Shown: one piece after another, positions 1-9,952 of the stretch
Layout of the letters: every line of letters starts with the position of its first letter
Position numbering within the stretch: the first letter of the stretch is position 1
Assembly (NCBI GenBank): GCA_028583605.1
Contig: CM053331.1
Coordinates: 11,206,857 to 11,270,856 of the forward strand
Source of the DNA: Dastarcus helophoroides
Taxonomy: Eukaryota; Arthropoda; Insecta; Coleoptera; Bothrideridae
Length of the DNA stretch: 64,000 nucleotides
Direction: 5' to 3'
Made by a program: the position numbers and the translations under genes
Notes under the pieces: generated by a model
Told to the model about the DNA's origin: nothing
Seen by the model: the letters and a program-made list of their open reading frames with translations, nothing else
The model's database searches: none

Positions 1-337
1 TCGAACTTTGGAGTCTAAATCTGAAAATTTAAAACTCGGAAATTTGACAAAAATGTTTTAATTTTTAGGCTTGTTTTATAAAATGTCTCCTTTTTTCCTA
101 AACTTTTCTGTTTGCAAGCTTTAAATTCTTACTTTTTTCTAAAATTTTGATTCTAAAATCAAAAATTCATTCTTTTTTTGTCGTAATTTCAACTTATTTT
201 CAAAATGTCCATGAGTTTCAGCAAAAATTAAAAAATTGCACCTTCGATCCGTTTGGGATTCAAGATACAATAAAAATTTGATTAATATTTCTTCGTCAAT
301 AAATAACGCCTAGTGCAGTGTTAGCAACAGTGTTTAC
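1..337. other. Intron: start of a phrase tract, no gene
   Basis: AT-rich. The first 240 bp show the degenerate AAATTTCGACTTTT-type phrases seen elsewhere in the window. No open frame of interest. Confidence 0.4.
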
Positions 338-600
338 CACATTCGGAATTTGGGAAACAAAGACCGTTTCATTTTTCTTAGATCTTGTCAGTTTAGCGTA
401 CCAAACTAGAATCTAATAAATAATCTGACTGAAAGTATAGGCTATAAATTTCCAAATATAGCACAATCTATTGGTCTGTGAAGGAAACTGTAAAATAGCT
501 CCAACAAGCGCGGTCTTTGGTTGCCAAACTCTGAATCTGATGGATTAGAGAGATGTTAAAACCTATTGGTCTGTGAATAAAAATGAAATCCTTTTCACTT
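338..600. repeat. Interspersed repeat with inverted core, related to 24430-24560
   Basis: GGAATTTGGGAAACAAAGACCG near 342 is the inverse of CGGTCTTTGGTTGCCAAA near 513. CTATTGGTCTGTGAA occurs twice in direct orientation, near 469 and 565. The right half aligns with 24490-24560, which shares CGGTCTTTGG, GAGTCTAATAAATG and CTATTGGTCTGTG. It is a dispersed, rearranged repeat family. Confidence 0.5.
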
Positions 601-760
601 TTTTAGAGCCACTTTTTTTGATAAATATCAGTGTTGATCGTGATGATTCGTTACTAGAAGTTTAAAGGGCTGCACTGCAACAATCAAGGTCATATTTTTA
701 GTATCTTCTCGACGTTTGAACTTTGTTCCTTAACTTTCAGATTTAATCTTAATAAATTGA

Positions 761-883
761 TATGGAAATCTTGTCCCCTGAAACCAAGAAAGATTAAAAA
801 TACTCTTTCTTGGTTTCAGGGGACAAGATTTGTATATCAGTTTTTGAAGATAACCAAGGATTAGTCCGTTCCACCAAAATTAT
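761..883. repeat. Snap-back element, copy 1 (minimal core)
   Basis: Near-perfect inverted arms with AAATCTTGTCCCCTGAAACC outermost, followed by AAGAAAG, face the complementary arm across a 12-bp loop. The outer sequence on the right (TTGAAGATAACCAAGGA, then GTTCCACCAAAAT) is the inverse of the left flank of the copies at 23363 and 54608. This copy is therefore in the opposite orientation. Confidence 0.7.
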
Positions 884-1768
884 TTTTGATAGTTTTATAT
901 TTTCCAAAAGTTTTAGCTTAGAAATTGAAATTTGTCTTTTTTACAAAATTTCTTCTTTGATATAAAAATTCTAACATTTTTTGGAAATTTTTGAGTTAGC
1001 AAAATTTTGCAAAAAGGGGCAGCAACATTAATCTCAAAGATCTAAAACCTTTAGTCCTCTCTCATCGTTTGTCATTCAGAAAAAATATGTGACAAATTTT
1101 TTCCCCACAAGCGTGTTCTAGGATCGTATTTTTGCTATGTTATCTGTTGCAAGTATCTAATAACTATTAAGCTCTGATTGTTGCATTAACATGGGTGTGC
1201 ATTTGTTAAATTAATTCTATTTCCCAGAAAGCGCTCCTTTTATTAGCTGAGCTTGCAGATACTGGGGCTAATAAGATGTAAAAGAACGAAGACATACGGT
1301 CTGAGGCTTAAACACTACTACAACAGTCATAAATTAGTCGGAATCACCGCCTTTCGTATGTAAAATTGCGTACTTCTGTGATATTTCAGTGCTTTTCCGG
1401 ATAGCATGCTCCCTATTCTACGTATCTTATCCTTTTAAATAAATTCACTAAGGCAGCCAATAAAATAATGTCAAAGTATGGTCTCCCGCGTTCCCTTTAG
1501 CTGTACATTCTCCCCAAAATACAACTGATTTATTCATTTTTTAAGAAATGCCCCTCAAGTGAATAAATATTTTTATAATGTTGCGGTATTAACCTGATGT
1601 ACTGGGGATATACTTTTTCTTTAAACAGGAAGTCTAAATTTATACATTAGAAGCAGAATTTTATTTCAAATCGTCCGACGTTATCCCAACCAATATAACA
1701 TTTGCATAAAAGGTGTATTTTTCTAATTTATTGGCATGTTCACGTATGACTTACTTACTTGATTAATA
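884..1768. other. Intron stretch without recognised features
   Basis: AT-rich sequence, with a slightly less AT-rich block at about 1170-1520. I see no coding frame, RNA gene or repeat structure. Confidence 0.4.
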
Positions 1769-2581
1769 CAAGGGTTGTCTTTTTAGTTTTTGATATAGCC
1801 ACATATAGGGTTCAAGTAACAAAATGCGTAGTTCCGAAATTAACATCAACATTACATTAATACGTGATTAAAATTTTGTCAAAATACAACAAATGTTTTA
1901 GTGACAGTGAATTTTAAAATTTTGTAAGCCATTCAGAAACATAAAACTGAATCGGGAGCATTTCCGAGCGATAATTTTTTACAACTTTCAAAGAAGCTTA
2001 TCACCACACGAATGTCTTGCCGAATTGGTTGCTGTTTTTGATAATGAAGCACCACATCAGCCAACAATTTCTCGCTGATATTCTGAACTCAAACATGGAC
2101 TTACAAATCTCACCGATGATCCTAGTCCAGGTTTACCAAAAACGTTGGTCGTCCAGAAAAACACTAATGTTGTGCGTAAGATGATTATTGATGATCGTCA
2201 TGTAAATTACCGCGAGGTCCACCAAGATAATGCGAGTGCCCGCAATGCTCGACAAACAATTGTGTTTTTGGAATAACAAAACAACGAATTTCTTTATCCT
2301 CCATATAGCCATGAACTAAGCGTCAACGATTTTTTTTACATTTACAACCGTCAAGAATGCATTGCGTGGAAAACGATTTGAATCGCATGAACATGCTGGC
2401 GATGCTTTACAAATGAACATTTCGAACATACTGAAAGTGGAATAAGTGCTTCAACAACTGATTTAAGCGAATGCCAAAGTGCATCGACTGTAATACCAAA
2501 TACTTTGAAACAATAAGTGTTTAAAATCTGAAATATTGTTTTTTGCTAAGGCTACATGCAAAACTAAAAGAACAGCCCTCG
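1769..2581 (+). mobile_element. Deleted mariner (irritans-like) transposon, 813 bp
   Basis: It is flanked by TA on both sides (1767-1768 and 2582-2583). The ends CAAGGGTTGTCTTTTTAGTTTT and its inverse form short TIRs. The N-terminal region reads LTDDPSPGLPKT, then VVRKMIIDDRHVNYRE, characteristic of mariner transposases. At about 2220 it jumps directly to DNASARNARQTIVFLE and PPYSHELSVNDF, the C-terminal catalytic part. About 0.5 kb carrying the first catalytic Asp is therefore deleted. Stops and shifts are also present, so it is dead. Confidence 0.8.
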
Positions 2582-2583
2582 TA

Positions 2584-3677
2584 TCCTATATACTGTTTAT
2601 GATTTTTTGTTAAGGCCTTTCACTGTACATAACTAAGGTTGACTATGTAAAAGTTAAAAGTCAATTTATCGTGTACTGATTATTTGACATGCCAAAAAAC
2701 TACACCACCACACTAGATGGGAAAGTTTTTAGTACCTTGTAATAAATCAGAAACTGTGTTTGTCTGGCTTTTTATGGCTCAACTACTGACGCGATTATGA
2801 GTAAAATTGGTATTGTTGCAAAGTGTAGTAGGATACGTTTAATCCCGGAAAACTGTTCCAAATACTCCAAAACTAATATTGGCGACGATAGTGTCCTCAA
2901 ACGATAGGGTGTAACCTTATTTAGCTGGAAACTCGCTAGGAAGCTAAATATATACATCATCGCATCAGTAAATTTGAACAAAACATCATTCTGTAACCCG
3001 CACGAACTCTTTAAGACTGCGTTTATCCAAAGTAATTTCAAAGATGAGGAAGTGTATTTGACCGACGGTACTATCTATCACTTCTTTACGACAGTCTATT
3101 ATACCTGGTTCTTAATAAAAGAACAAATTAGCTAGAGCAAAACAAACTGATCTGTTAGTTTAACAAGTTAAAAAACTCTCTTTAATTTTGCACAGTTTTT
3201 TGTTGCCGTAAAGCAGTTAAATCTGTAAGCTTAGTCGCAAGTATAGCTAGTAATCAATAAAGGGAAAAACTGCACCAATTTAAAACTCGATTGTGGCTAT
3301 ATTATTGGCCATTAAAATAGTTTTGTTTTGGAAATGTATAGGAAGGTAAATTTTTAAATTAATTTTATTATGTGTTCAAAAAAAAAACACAAAACGTATT
3401 CAGGTTCTATTATTTTAAATGCACCAGTATATGATATCTCTTCGAAATAGTCGTTGCTGTTCCTAACTTTATTTTTATCGGAAGCACAAATTTAGTTAAA
3501 TTAGCAAAGCAGTCTTTTTTAATCTGATTATTATGGTGGTACCAAAAGAACATTTGAAAAATAAAATTATCTACAATTAATAAAAATGTATTTTTTTCAT
3601 GGATTGCTATATATGGATCTACTAAAATTGTTTGATAGAGTCAAATTATAAATAAAATTTATACTTTAATAGTATAT
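2584..3677. other. Intron stretch without recognised features
   Basis: An 89-codon open frame on the minus strand (2772-3041) is hydrophobic and resembles nothing I know. I treat it as chance. No repeat boundaries are visible. Confidence 0.4.
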
Positions 3678-4007
3678 TGTTGAACGTTATCGGTTCGAAT
3701 AATTAACACGTGAATTGTAACCACTTTATTTTTAAACTGAACTCGAAACATTACAATTGCAATTCACTAACACTGTTTAATGAACTAACTTATTCATTGA
3801 CTTCTAACTATCTTGACTGGGAGAAAAGTGACCGCCTTATATAGGTCCCGGCACGAGTTCTAGAAGAATTCGGCAGATAAGGCTTATCGTTTGCCGAAAT
3901 TTCTGGAGCGTTTATCTGCCGTTTGATTTATTATCGCGGCCGCTTCCCCTTGTTAAATTTTTTAGACAATTCCCAACTAAACTTTATAATTACTTTTTGT
4001 TGCAACA
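3678..4007 (-). mobile_element. Solo LTR, copy 1
   Basis: It aligns over its full length with 17263-17593. On the minus strand it has a TATA box (CCTATATAAGG, 3836-3846), a downstream AATAAA, and the conserved end GAACCGATAACG. No internal retrotransposon region adjoins it. Its outer ends form TGTTG/CAACA. A possible AGTAT direct repeat flanks it but is offset by two bases. Confidence 0.65.
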
Positions 4008-4539
4008 AGTATACAAAAGCACAAGTGTGCAAGTAAACAAGTATAGAAAAGCAAAGTTTTACTAAATGAGTATTGCGTTTGGGTATGAGCGAGCGAGTAA
4101 CTTGAAACTGTACGAGTTTAATAAAACTGCTTTTCTCAGGAGTTTTTTTATACCACTTTTTCGCATTTGATGATAATTATCATTAAATAATTAGAGATAA
4201 TTAGAAAGTTAGAAATTTCAAAAAAAGTATTTGTTTATTATTTCCGCAATCTGACACGGCTTATTTAGTTTAAATAACAATGTTTCACAAGTCTCATTTT
4301 TGTAAGTCGAATTAAGTTTAAATATAATATTAATAATTGTAATAAAAGCAGTCTTGCTATTGAAAATGATTTAAAAAATTGTTCCCAAGACATTTTAAAT
4401 GCTACTCTAGATGCGTCCTTGAATTTATTATGTGCAACTATGTTTAATTGAGAGTGACGGTTGCTATTTGTAAAATGAGGTATTAATTTAATTAAGTAAA
4501 GTAGCAGGTTATTAAACAAAATGCGAAAGATTTAATATT
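4008..4539. other. Intron stretch without recognised features
   Basis: AT-rich. The minus-strand open frames here are low complexity and have no recognisable motifs. Confidence 0.35.
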
Positions 4540-4698
4540 GACGACAATAATCAATATAACAAAATCTAGAGAAGAATCGGTAGGGAAAAGGAAAACCAAG
4601 ACAACCCCATCATGCAAAAACAAACCCATGGTACACTGAAGAAGTAAAAACAATAAGAGAAATAAAAAGAAAAGCATATGAGAAATACAAAAGTAGTA

Positions 4699-6348
4699 CG
4701 AGCCCAGGCTCATAATAGTTCGGCCGGTAATAATTTGTAACTATATTTTTCAAGATAATATTAAACTTAAAACAAAGGTGCAAAATTTAATCAAAACTAT
4801 TACAACTATATTCAAATTTATACTTTTAAGTAGCTGAAACTGAAAATTATAATTAAATTACGTAAAGAAACAAATCAGTATAACAAAAAATGTATTTCAC
4901 GTGGTGGATCATAATAGTTCGGCCGCTTATCGTAGTTGCGATGAAATCGAGCTGACTAGTTAAAACAAAGCAATTATGAAATATATCAACAAGACAGCTG
5001 TCAGTATTAGTTCTAAATCATTTTTAAAGCATAATGCCTCGCGGTAAGCCTTTAAGTAAAGATTTTCGTTTGTCCATTATTAATGCCCATAAGAAGGGTA
5101 TTTCGGCACGTCAAATTTCAGTTTCTCATTCTGTGCCGCGTTCTACCGTTCAAGACATTATCAATTTATATAAAACTACTAATGGAGTTGATCAAAAAAT
5201 TAAAACCGGCCGACCATCTACAATTACAGAAGCAAATAAAAGAGCTTTACGGAGAATTGTGAAAACAAATCGGAGATCTAACACTAAAGAGATTACTGTT
5301 TTATGGAGAGAAAGTACAGCCAAGGATTTTTCGTTGTCTACAACAAAAAGGACCATTAGAAAAATAGGATATAAATTTTATAAGGTAAAATTTATTCGTT
5401 TTTTTTTTGGTAGAAACTGTTGGCATCCAATTTTTTTTAACAGGCAAAAGAAAAGCCACTATTGACAACTTTACAAAAACGCAATAGACTAAAGTGGGCT
5501 CGGGAACATCAGAACTGGACTCAACGACAGTGGTACAATATAATTTGGAGTGATGAGTCCAAATTTGATGTTTGTGTGGGCGACTCCCGTAAAAGGGTGT
5601 TACGAACATCCAACGAAGCATTCCATAATGACTGTCTAGTAAAAAAAGTAAAGTTCCCAGCATCAGTTATGGTATGGGGTTGCATGTCTGCAAAAGGAGT
5701 GGGCAAATTACACTTCATCGATGGAATTGTTAACGCCCAAAAATATAAGGAGATATTGGAAGCAAGTTTTTTACCGTCTATCGCACAATGTGCAGCCGAT
5801 GACGGTGACTTTATGTTCCAACAGGATGGTGCACCTTGCCATACTGCGAAAACTGTGAAGACGTGGTTTCAAGAGCATAACATTCCTGTTCTAAAATGGA
5901 CGTCTTCTAGTCCAGATTTGTCTCCAATCGAGACACTTTGGCACAATATCAAGAAGCAACTTCGGAAAAATCCAGCGCGGACAGTACCCGAATTAAAAGC
6001 TACTTTGCAAAATGTATGGAATAATATTCCACCAGAAGAGTGTGCACGACTTGTGGATACAATGCCCAGTAGAATTAAAGCGGTTATTGCTAATAAAGGC
6101 GACGTAACGCAATATTAGGTTTTGGCCGAACTATTATGACCCACCACGTGAAATACATTTTTTGTTTACTGATTTGTTTCTTTACGTAATTTAATTATAA
6201 TTTTCAGTTTCAGCTACTTAAAAGTATAAATTTGAATATAGTTGTAATAGTTTTGATTAAATTTTGCACCTTTGTTTTAAGTTTAATATTATCTTCAAAA
6301 ATATAGTTACAAATTATTACCGGCCGAACTATTATGAGCCTGGGCTCG
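4699..6348 (+). mobile_element. Tc1-like transposon, 1650 bp, near-intact, IR/DR type
   Basis: TIRs of about 226 bp (4699-4924 and 6124-6348) differ by only two substitutions and one 1-bp indel. TA target duplications lie at 4697-4698 and 6349-6350. Each TIR carries CATAATAGTTCGGCC twice, near its outer edge and at its inner edge (4711 and 4910, mirrored at 6322 and 6124). This is the IR/DR arrangement of Sleeping Beauty-type elements. The high TIR identity and the open transposase indicate a recent insertion. Confidence 0.93.
5034..6118 (+). CDS. Tc1-like DD34E transposase with one 59-bp intron
   Basis: Exon 1 is 5034-5384, the intron is 5385-5443 (GTAAAA...TTTTTTTTAACAG), and exon 2 is 5444-6118, giving 341 residues, the usual Tc1 length. 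The N-terminus has paired helix-turn-helix DNA-binding segments (KDFRLSIINAHKKGISARQI, VPRSTVQDIINLY) with KTGRPSTIT between them. The catalytic residues are Asp154 (IIWSDESKF), Asp245 (FQQDGAPCHT) and Glu280 (SPDLSPIETLW), with exactly 34 residues between the last two. After splicing I see no stop or frameshift, so it may be functional. Without splicing the frame ends in the intron region. Confidence 0.92.
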
Positions 6349-6531
6349 TAGAAACCATGAAGACTATAACATACATGTTTAAGAACAAAATGCAGCTAAC
6401 CAAAAAAAATAAGAAAACTGAAAGAAGAATACTGGGAACTATATACGAACGATATGGAACATGATATATACGGCTCACAAAAGAAAATTCGGCGAATGTA
6501 AAAAAAAATATTAGTGCCCTAAAATAATACT

Positions 6532-7950
6532 GGGATATCAAAAATTATCTTGGTCAAGGGTGGTTGTGGAATGAAAATCGTGTGTCTTACTTTAAATTTT
6601 TGAATATGTTTTATTGTGTCAGAATCTGTCAAGTCATTGTGCTGAAATCTTCTAATCCAGTTTTTGAATCATGCCTCTTACCACACAGCACAAAATTTTC
6701 ATGATTGAAGCCTATTTTCTAACGGGTGCGCTAGTTAATAGAAATTGACAATACAGTCAACGTTTGGGTTTAGACAACTTTCGACAGCACTTCCCAAACG
6801 TGGCGATATTACCGGACAATTTTTATGCGTGCCTTACAAATTGTGTTGAAGTGCTTCGCGAAACTGGTTGTGTGACTCATAAAAAAAATGCTGGTAGACC
6901 AAGACTTCGTACAGAAGAAGTTGTCAATGACATTCGTCAACGTATGGAAGAGAAGCCTGCAAAACTTTTGAAACGTCTTTCTCAGGAAATTGAACTTTCT
7001 TATGGAACATGTCAGAAGATTTTAAGGAAAGACCTGAACATGCATCCATATAAGATGCAAGCATATCAAGCTCTTCTGCCCGCAGACCACCCCAGACGCC
7101 TTGCTTACTGCCATTGGTTTGTCAATAATTTAATATATGACGATCTTCTGGGCTTAACTTTTTTTTCTGACAAAGCGTGGTTCCACCTTTCGGGATACAT
7201 CAATTCTCAAAATATGCAAATATGGAGCAATATTAACCCTCATGTTTTTACTGAATCGCCACAACATGCTCAAAAAATTGGTGTTTGGATGGCAGTTTCT
7301 CTCAGAAGAGTAATTGGGCCAATTTTTTTCGATTTCACCGTCAACGCAGAAAGGTACAGACACAACTTTTGGCTGAATTTGTGAAACAGTTAAACGATGA
7401 TGAACTTCGGTATGGTTATTTTCAGCACGACGGTGCAACAGCACATACTACACGAGAAAATATTGCTTTCCTCCGCGAGTTTTTTGATGACCGGCTGATA
7501 AGTTTGCATACAGAAGTTGAGTTTTCTCCGAGATCACCTTGTTTGACAATTATGGACTATTTTATATTTCCTTACTTAAAAAACAAGATTTTTGCAACTT
7601 CGATAAATAATTTGCAAGAACTGCAACAAATAATTGTTCAGCAATGTGCAACCATAAGGCCAGAAATGCTGCAAAACGCTTTTCACAGCATGAGGAGGCG
7701 CGTCAACTTGTGCATCGAACAAAACGGGGGACATTTTTAGCAAATACTGTAATTTAGTTTATCTTCTTACTTAAACCGTTTTTTCATAATGTGTATTCCA
7801 TTATTGTTTTACAACTGAAATAAACAGGTATGAAATTTGTAGGTTATTGATGATGTCAGTGTCACAGTGACATAATTATTTCAAACGTAAAGTAAGACAC
7901 ACGTTTTACATTCCACAATCACCCTTGACCAAGATAATTTATGATATCCC
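6532..7950 (+). mobile_element. rosa-like (DD41D) mariner-superfamily transposon, broken
   Basis: Imperfect terminal inverted repeats of about 59 bp begin GGGATATCAAAAATTATCTTGG and continue through GTCAAGGGTG and GTGTGTCTTAC. They are mirrored at 7893-7950. A clear target duplication is not visible, so the outermost bases may differ by a few. It lies inside the RTE LINE remnant. Confidence 0.8.
6671..7740 (+). pseudogene. DD41D transposase pseudogene
   Basis: It begins MPLTTQHKIFMIEAYF and is interrupted by TGA at 6746-6748, where relatives would have Trp. It then reads through NAGRPRLRTEEVV, SYGTCQKILRKDL and FFSDKAWFHLSGYIN (first Asp). A frameshift at about 7350 moves the frame from NAERYR to LLAEFVKQLNDD. 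The second Asp is in FQHDGATAHT and the third in PCLTIMDYF, with 41 residues between them. This spacing marks the DD41D group. The usual SPDLTP has become SPCLTI. One stop and one shift make it inactive. Confidence 0.85.
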
Positions 7951-9250
7951 AAAATTCAAAAAAAGACGATATGAACAATTCCAGAAATTAGAGTTATTAT
8001 GTTATGATCAGCGCAGAAACTACTTACAAAAATAATCCTGAACAAATTACAACCATACATCAACATAAATAAAGAACAACACGGCTTTCGTTCTAATAGA
8101 GCAATCATGGATGCTATATTTGTCATACGCCAAATAGTTGAGAAAGCGCTCGAATTCAACGCCCCTGCCTTTATGTGCTTTGTAGACCTAAAGAAGGCAT
8201 TCGATCGGACAAAACTAAAAAACGTGATCACAATACTCCAAGAAAAAAACATTCCACCAGAGTTGATCTGAATAATCCAGGATCTATATACAAACACGAC
8301 ACCCAGAGTGCAAGCAGGAAGAGATCAGACCAAGGAAATACGAACAAAGAGTGGTATCCGACAAGTGGATTCACTTTGCCCAATGATCTTTAATTTGGAC
8401 ACACTAATTGATTGTGTTCAAACTATGAAGGTTTATAGAATGGGTAAGAAGAACTTAAAGATTTTATGTTGTGCAGACGACGCGGTATTAATCGTAGATA
8501 ACGAAGATGACTTACGAAGGCTTGTACACCGATTCAATGCAACGGCAAAGACCTCCAATATGTCAATGTCCACGGAAAAAACTAAGCCAATAGTAGTGTC
8601 AGAAATCCAATAAGATGCAGACTGGTAAAAACTAGTACTACATGAAAAAATAATAGAACAAATAATGAGTATGACATATCTGGGTGTAGAAATATCAAGT
8701 ACAAGGGACAACTATAAAGAAGTAACTCACCAAGTCTTGGAAGGGCCCCGAATATCTGGATGGCTAAGGGATATAAATGGAAGAACAAATATCTCAAAAC
8801 GGAAAGCAAAGTGAAGATTTACAAAACGATAATCAGACCAACAATGCTTTATGCAGCAGAGACACGAGCTGATGCAAACCGAACAAAACAACTGCTACGA
8901 ACAACCGAAATTAATACCTTAAGGCTATAGTAGGAAAAACAAGAGGAGATTGTATTAGAAACGCAGCAATAAGGGATCAATGTAACATAATAGACATAAT
9001 GAAATTTGTGAAAAAATACGAAAATATTGTTATTGAATGAGCAGATGAAGATAGATCAGAAGAATAGCACCTGACGGAAAACCACTTGGAAAGAGAGATC
9101 CAGGAAGGTTAAAAGAAAAATGGATAGAAAGCTGGGTATCTGAAAAAGAATAGTAAGAAAATAATTTATATTTATTCCTACTTTTTCATTAACTGTCACC
9201 TGTGGTCCTATGAAATCTCTACTTTTTTCTACAAGTTTCACGTTTATTTA

Positions 9251-9801
9251 CCGTCAACCTTAATTAAAGTCTTAGATCTAAAAAAAGACATATTTATGTC
9301 TGAAAACAAAATGCGACACACTAAATTCCTAAATGATCAAAAGAATATTTCCCCCAAATATAAAGTCTGACTTATTTAAAATGTTGTTAGACCGCACTTC
9401 AGAATCCAGATTTAGTTTCGATACCACAGACATGAACTCAAATAAAGACACAAAGAACCCGCCAAAAGCAATTCAGTATAAAAGATCCCAAAAATGTAAA
9501 GATTTGAGGGGCCACTAACACAGTCAAAGGCTACGAAGCGCGAAACATAATATAATTCCCATTGAAATCCTATTAGGTGCATGCGTTTAAAGTGATGGGA
9601 TATCATCACTTTTCAATATATTGAACTTTAGATTACTTCCTTAATTTCCTCTTTTATTCTTACAGCTTTTAGATAACGCCTATGTGGAGTTAGGCCAAAA
9701 TAAGCACCAGTCTATAAAACACTTTTTTATATTTAGTTTTAGTGCCTCTTTACTCGCGACATATATTATCCGCTTTTACGCAACTTTTATAACTTTTACA
9801 G
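9251..9801. other. Intron stretch before exon A
   Basis: AT-rich sequence without recognised features, ending in the pyrimidine-rich acceptor of exon A. Confidence 0.4.
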
Positions 9802-9952
9802 CGAGACGGCACATTTACAACCAAAAGTTCCCTCCTCTTTAATGCCAGTCGTTTTGAAAATGGAAGAACATTCCACTGCTATGCGGAAAATGATGTTATC
9901 AGAAACTACAGGGAGACGGAATTGCATGAGGCGTTAGTTTTAGAGGTGCAGT
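9802..9952 (+). CDS. Ig exon A: C-terminal half of an Ig domain
   Basis: The acceptor follows a T-rich tract ending in ACAG, and the donor is GTAAGT. The frame reads RDGTFTTKSSLLFN and then RTFHCYAEN, the F-strand cysteine motif of an Ig domain, and ends VLEVQ. It starts in phase 0 and leaves in phase 1. The B-strand half of the domain must lie on an exon left of the window or be missing from it. I found no convincing exon for it between 1 and 9801. Confidence 0.85.

Larger units (their letters stand above)
4540..9250 (+). pseudogene. RTE-type non-LTR retrotransposon remnant, split by two DNA transposons
   Basis: Pieces lie at 4540-4698, 6351-6531 and 7951-9250. The first reads PWYTEEVKTIREIKRKAYEK, the linker upstream of the reverse transcriptase. 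The second reads EYWELYTNDMEHDIYGSQKK. The third carries the RT core: EQHGFRSN, DAIFVIRQIVEKALEFN, AFMCFVDLKKAFD and the catalytic CADDAVLI. It continues to MTYLGVEISS and the C-terminal PGRLKEKWIESW. Premature stops such as PPELI* show that it is dead. The order of the pieces proves that the Tc1 and rosa-like elements inserted into it later. The 5' end with the endonuclease is missing. Confidence 0.85.

Noticed and set aside
2772..3041. 89-codon minus-strand open frame
   Set aside because: No recognisable motif, no splice or promoter context, and it lies in an intron of the host gene. Frames of this length occur by chance.
3840..3880. Apparent cDNA-library linker (GGCACGAG, GAATTCGGCA) and a nearby NotI-like GCGGCCGC, suggesting vector contamination
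   Set aside because: Copy 2 of the LTR at 17263 has homologous sequence at the same place, including GCGGCCGC, so this is natural LTR sequence.
9664..9800. Possible extra exon after TTCTTACAG upstream of exon A
   Set aside because: The open frame shows no Ig landmarks and quickly becomes Phe/Ile-rich. It does not supply the missing B strand of the first domain.
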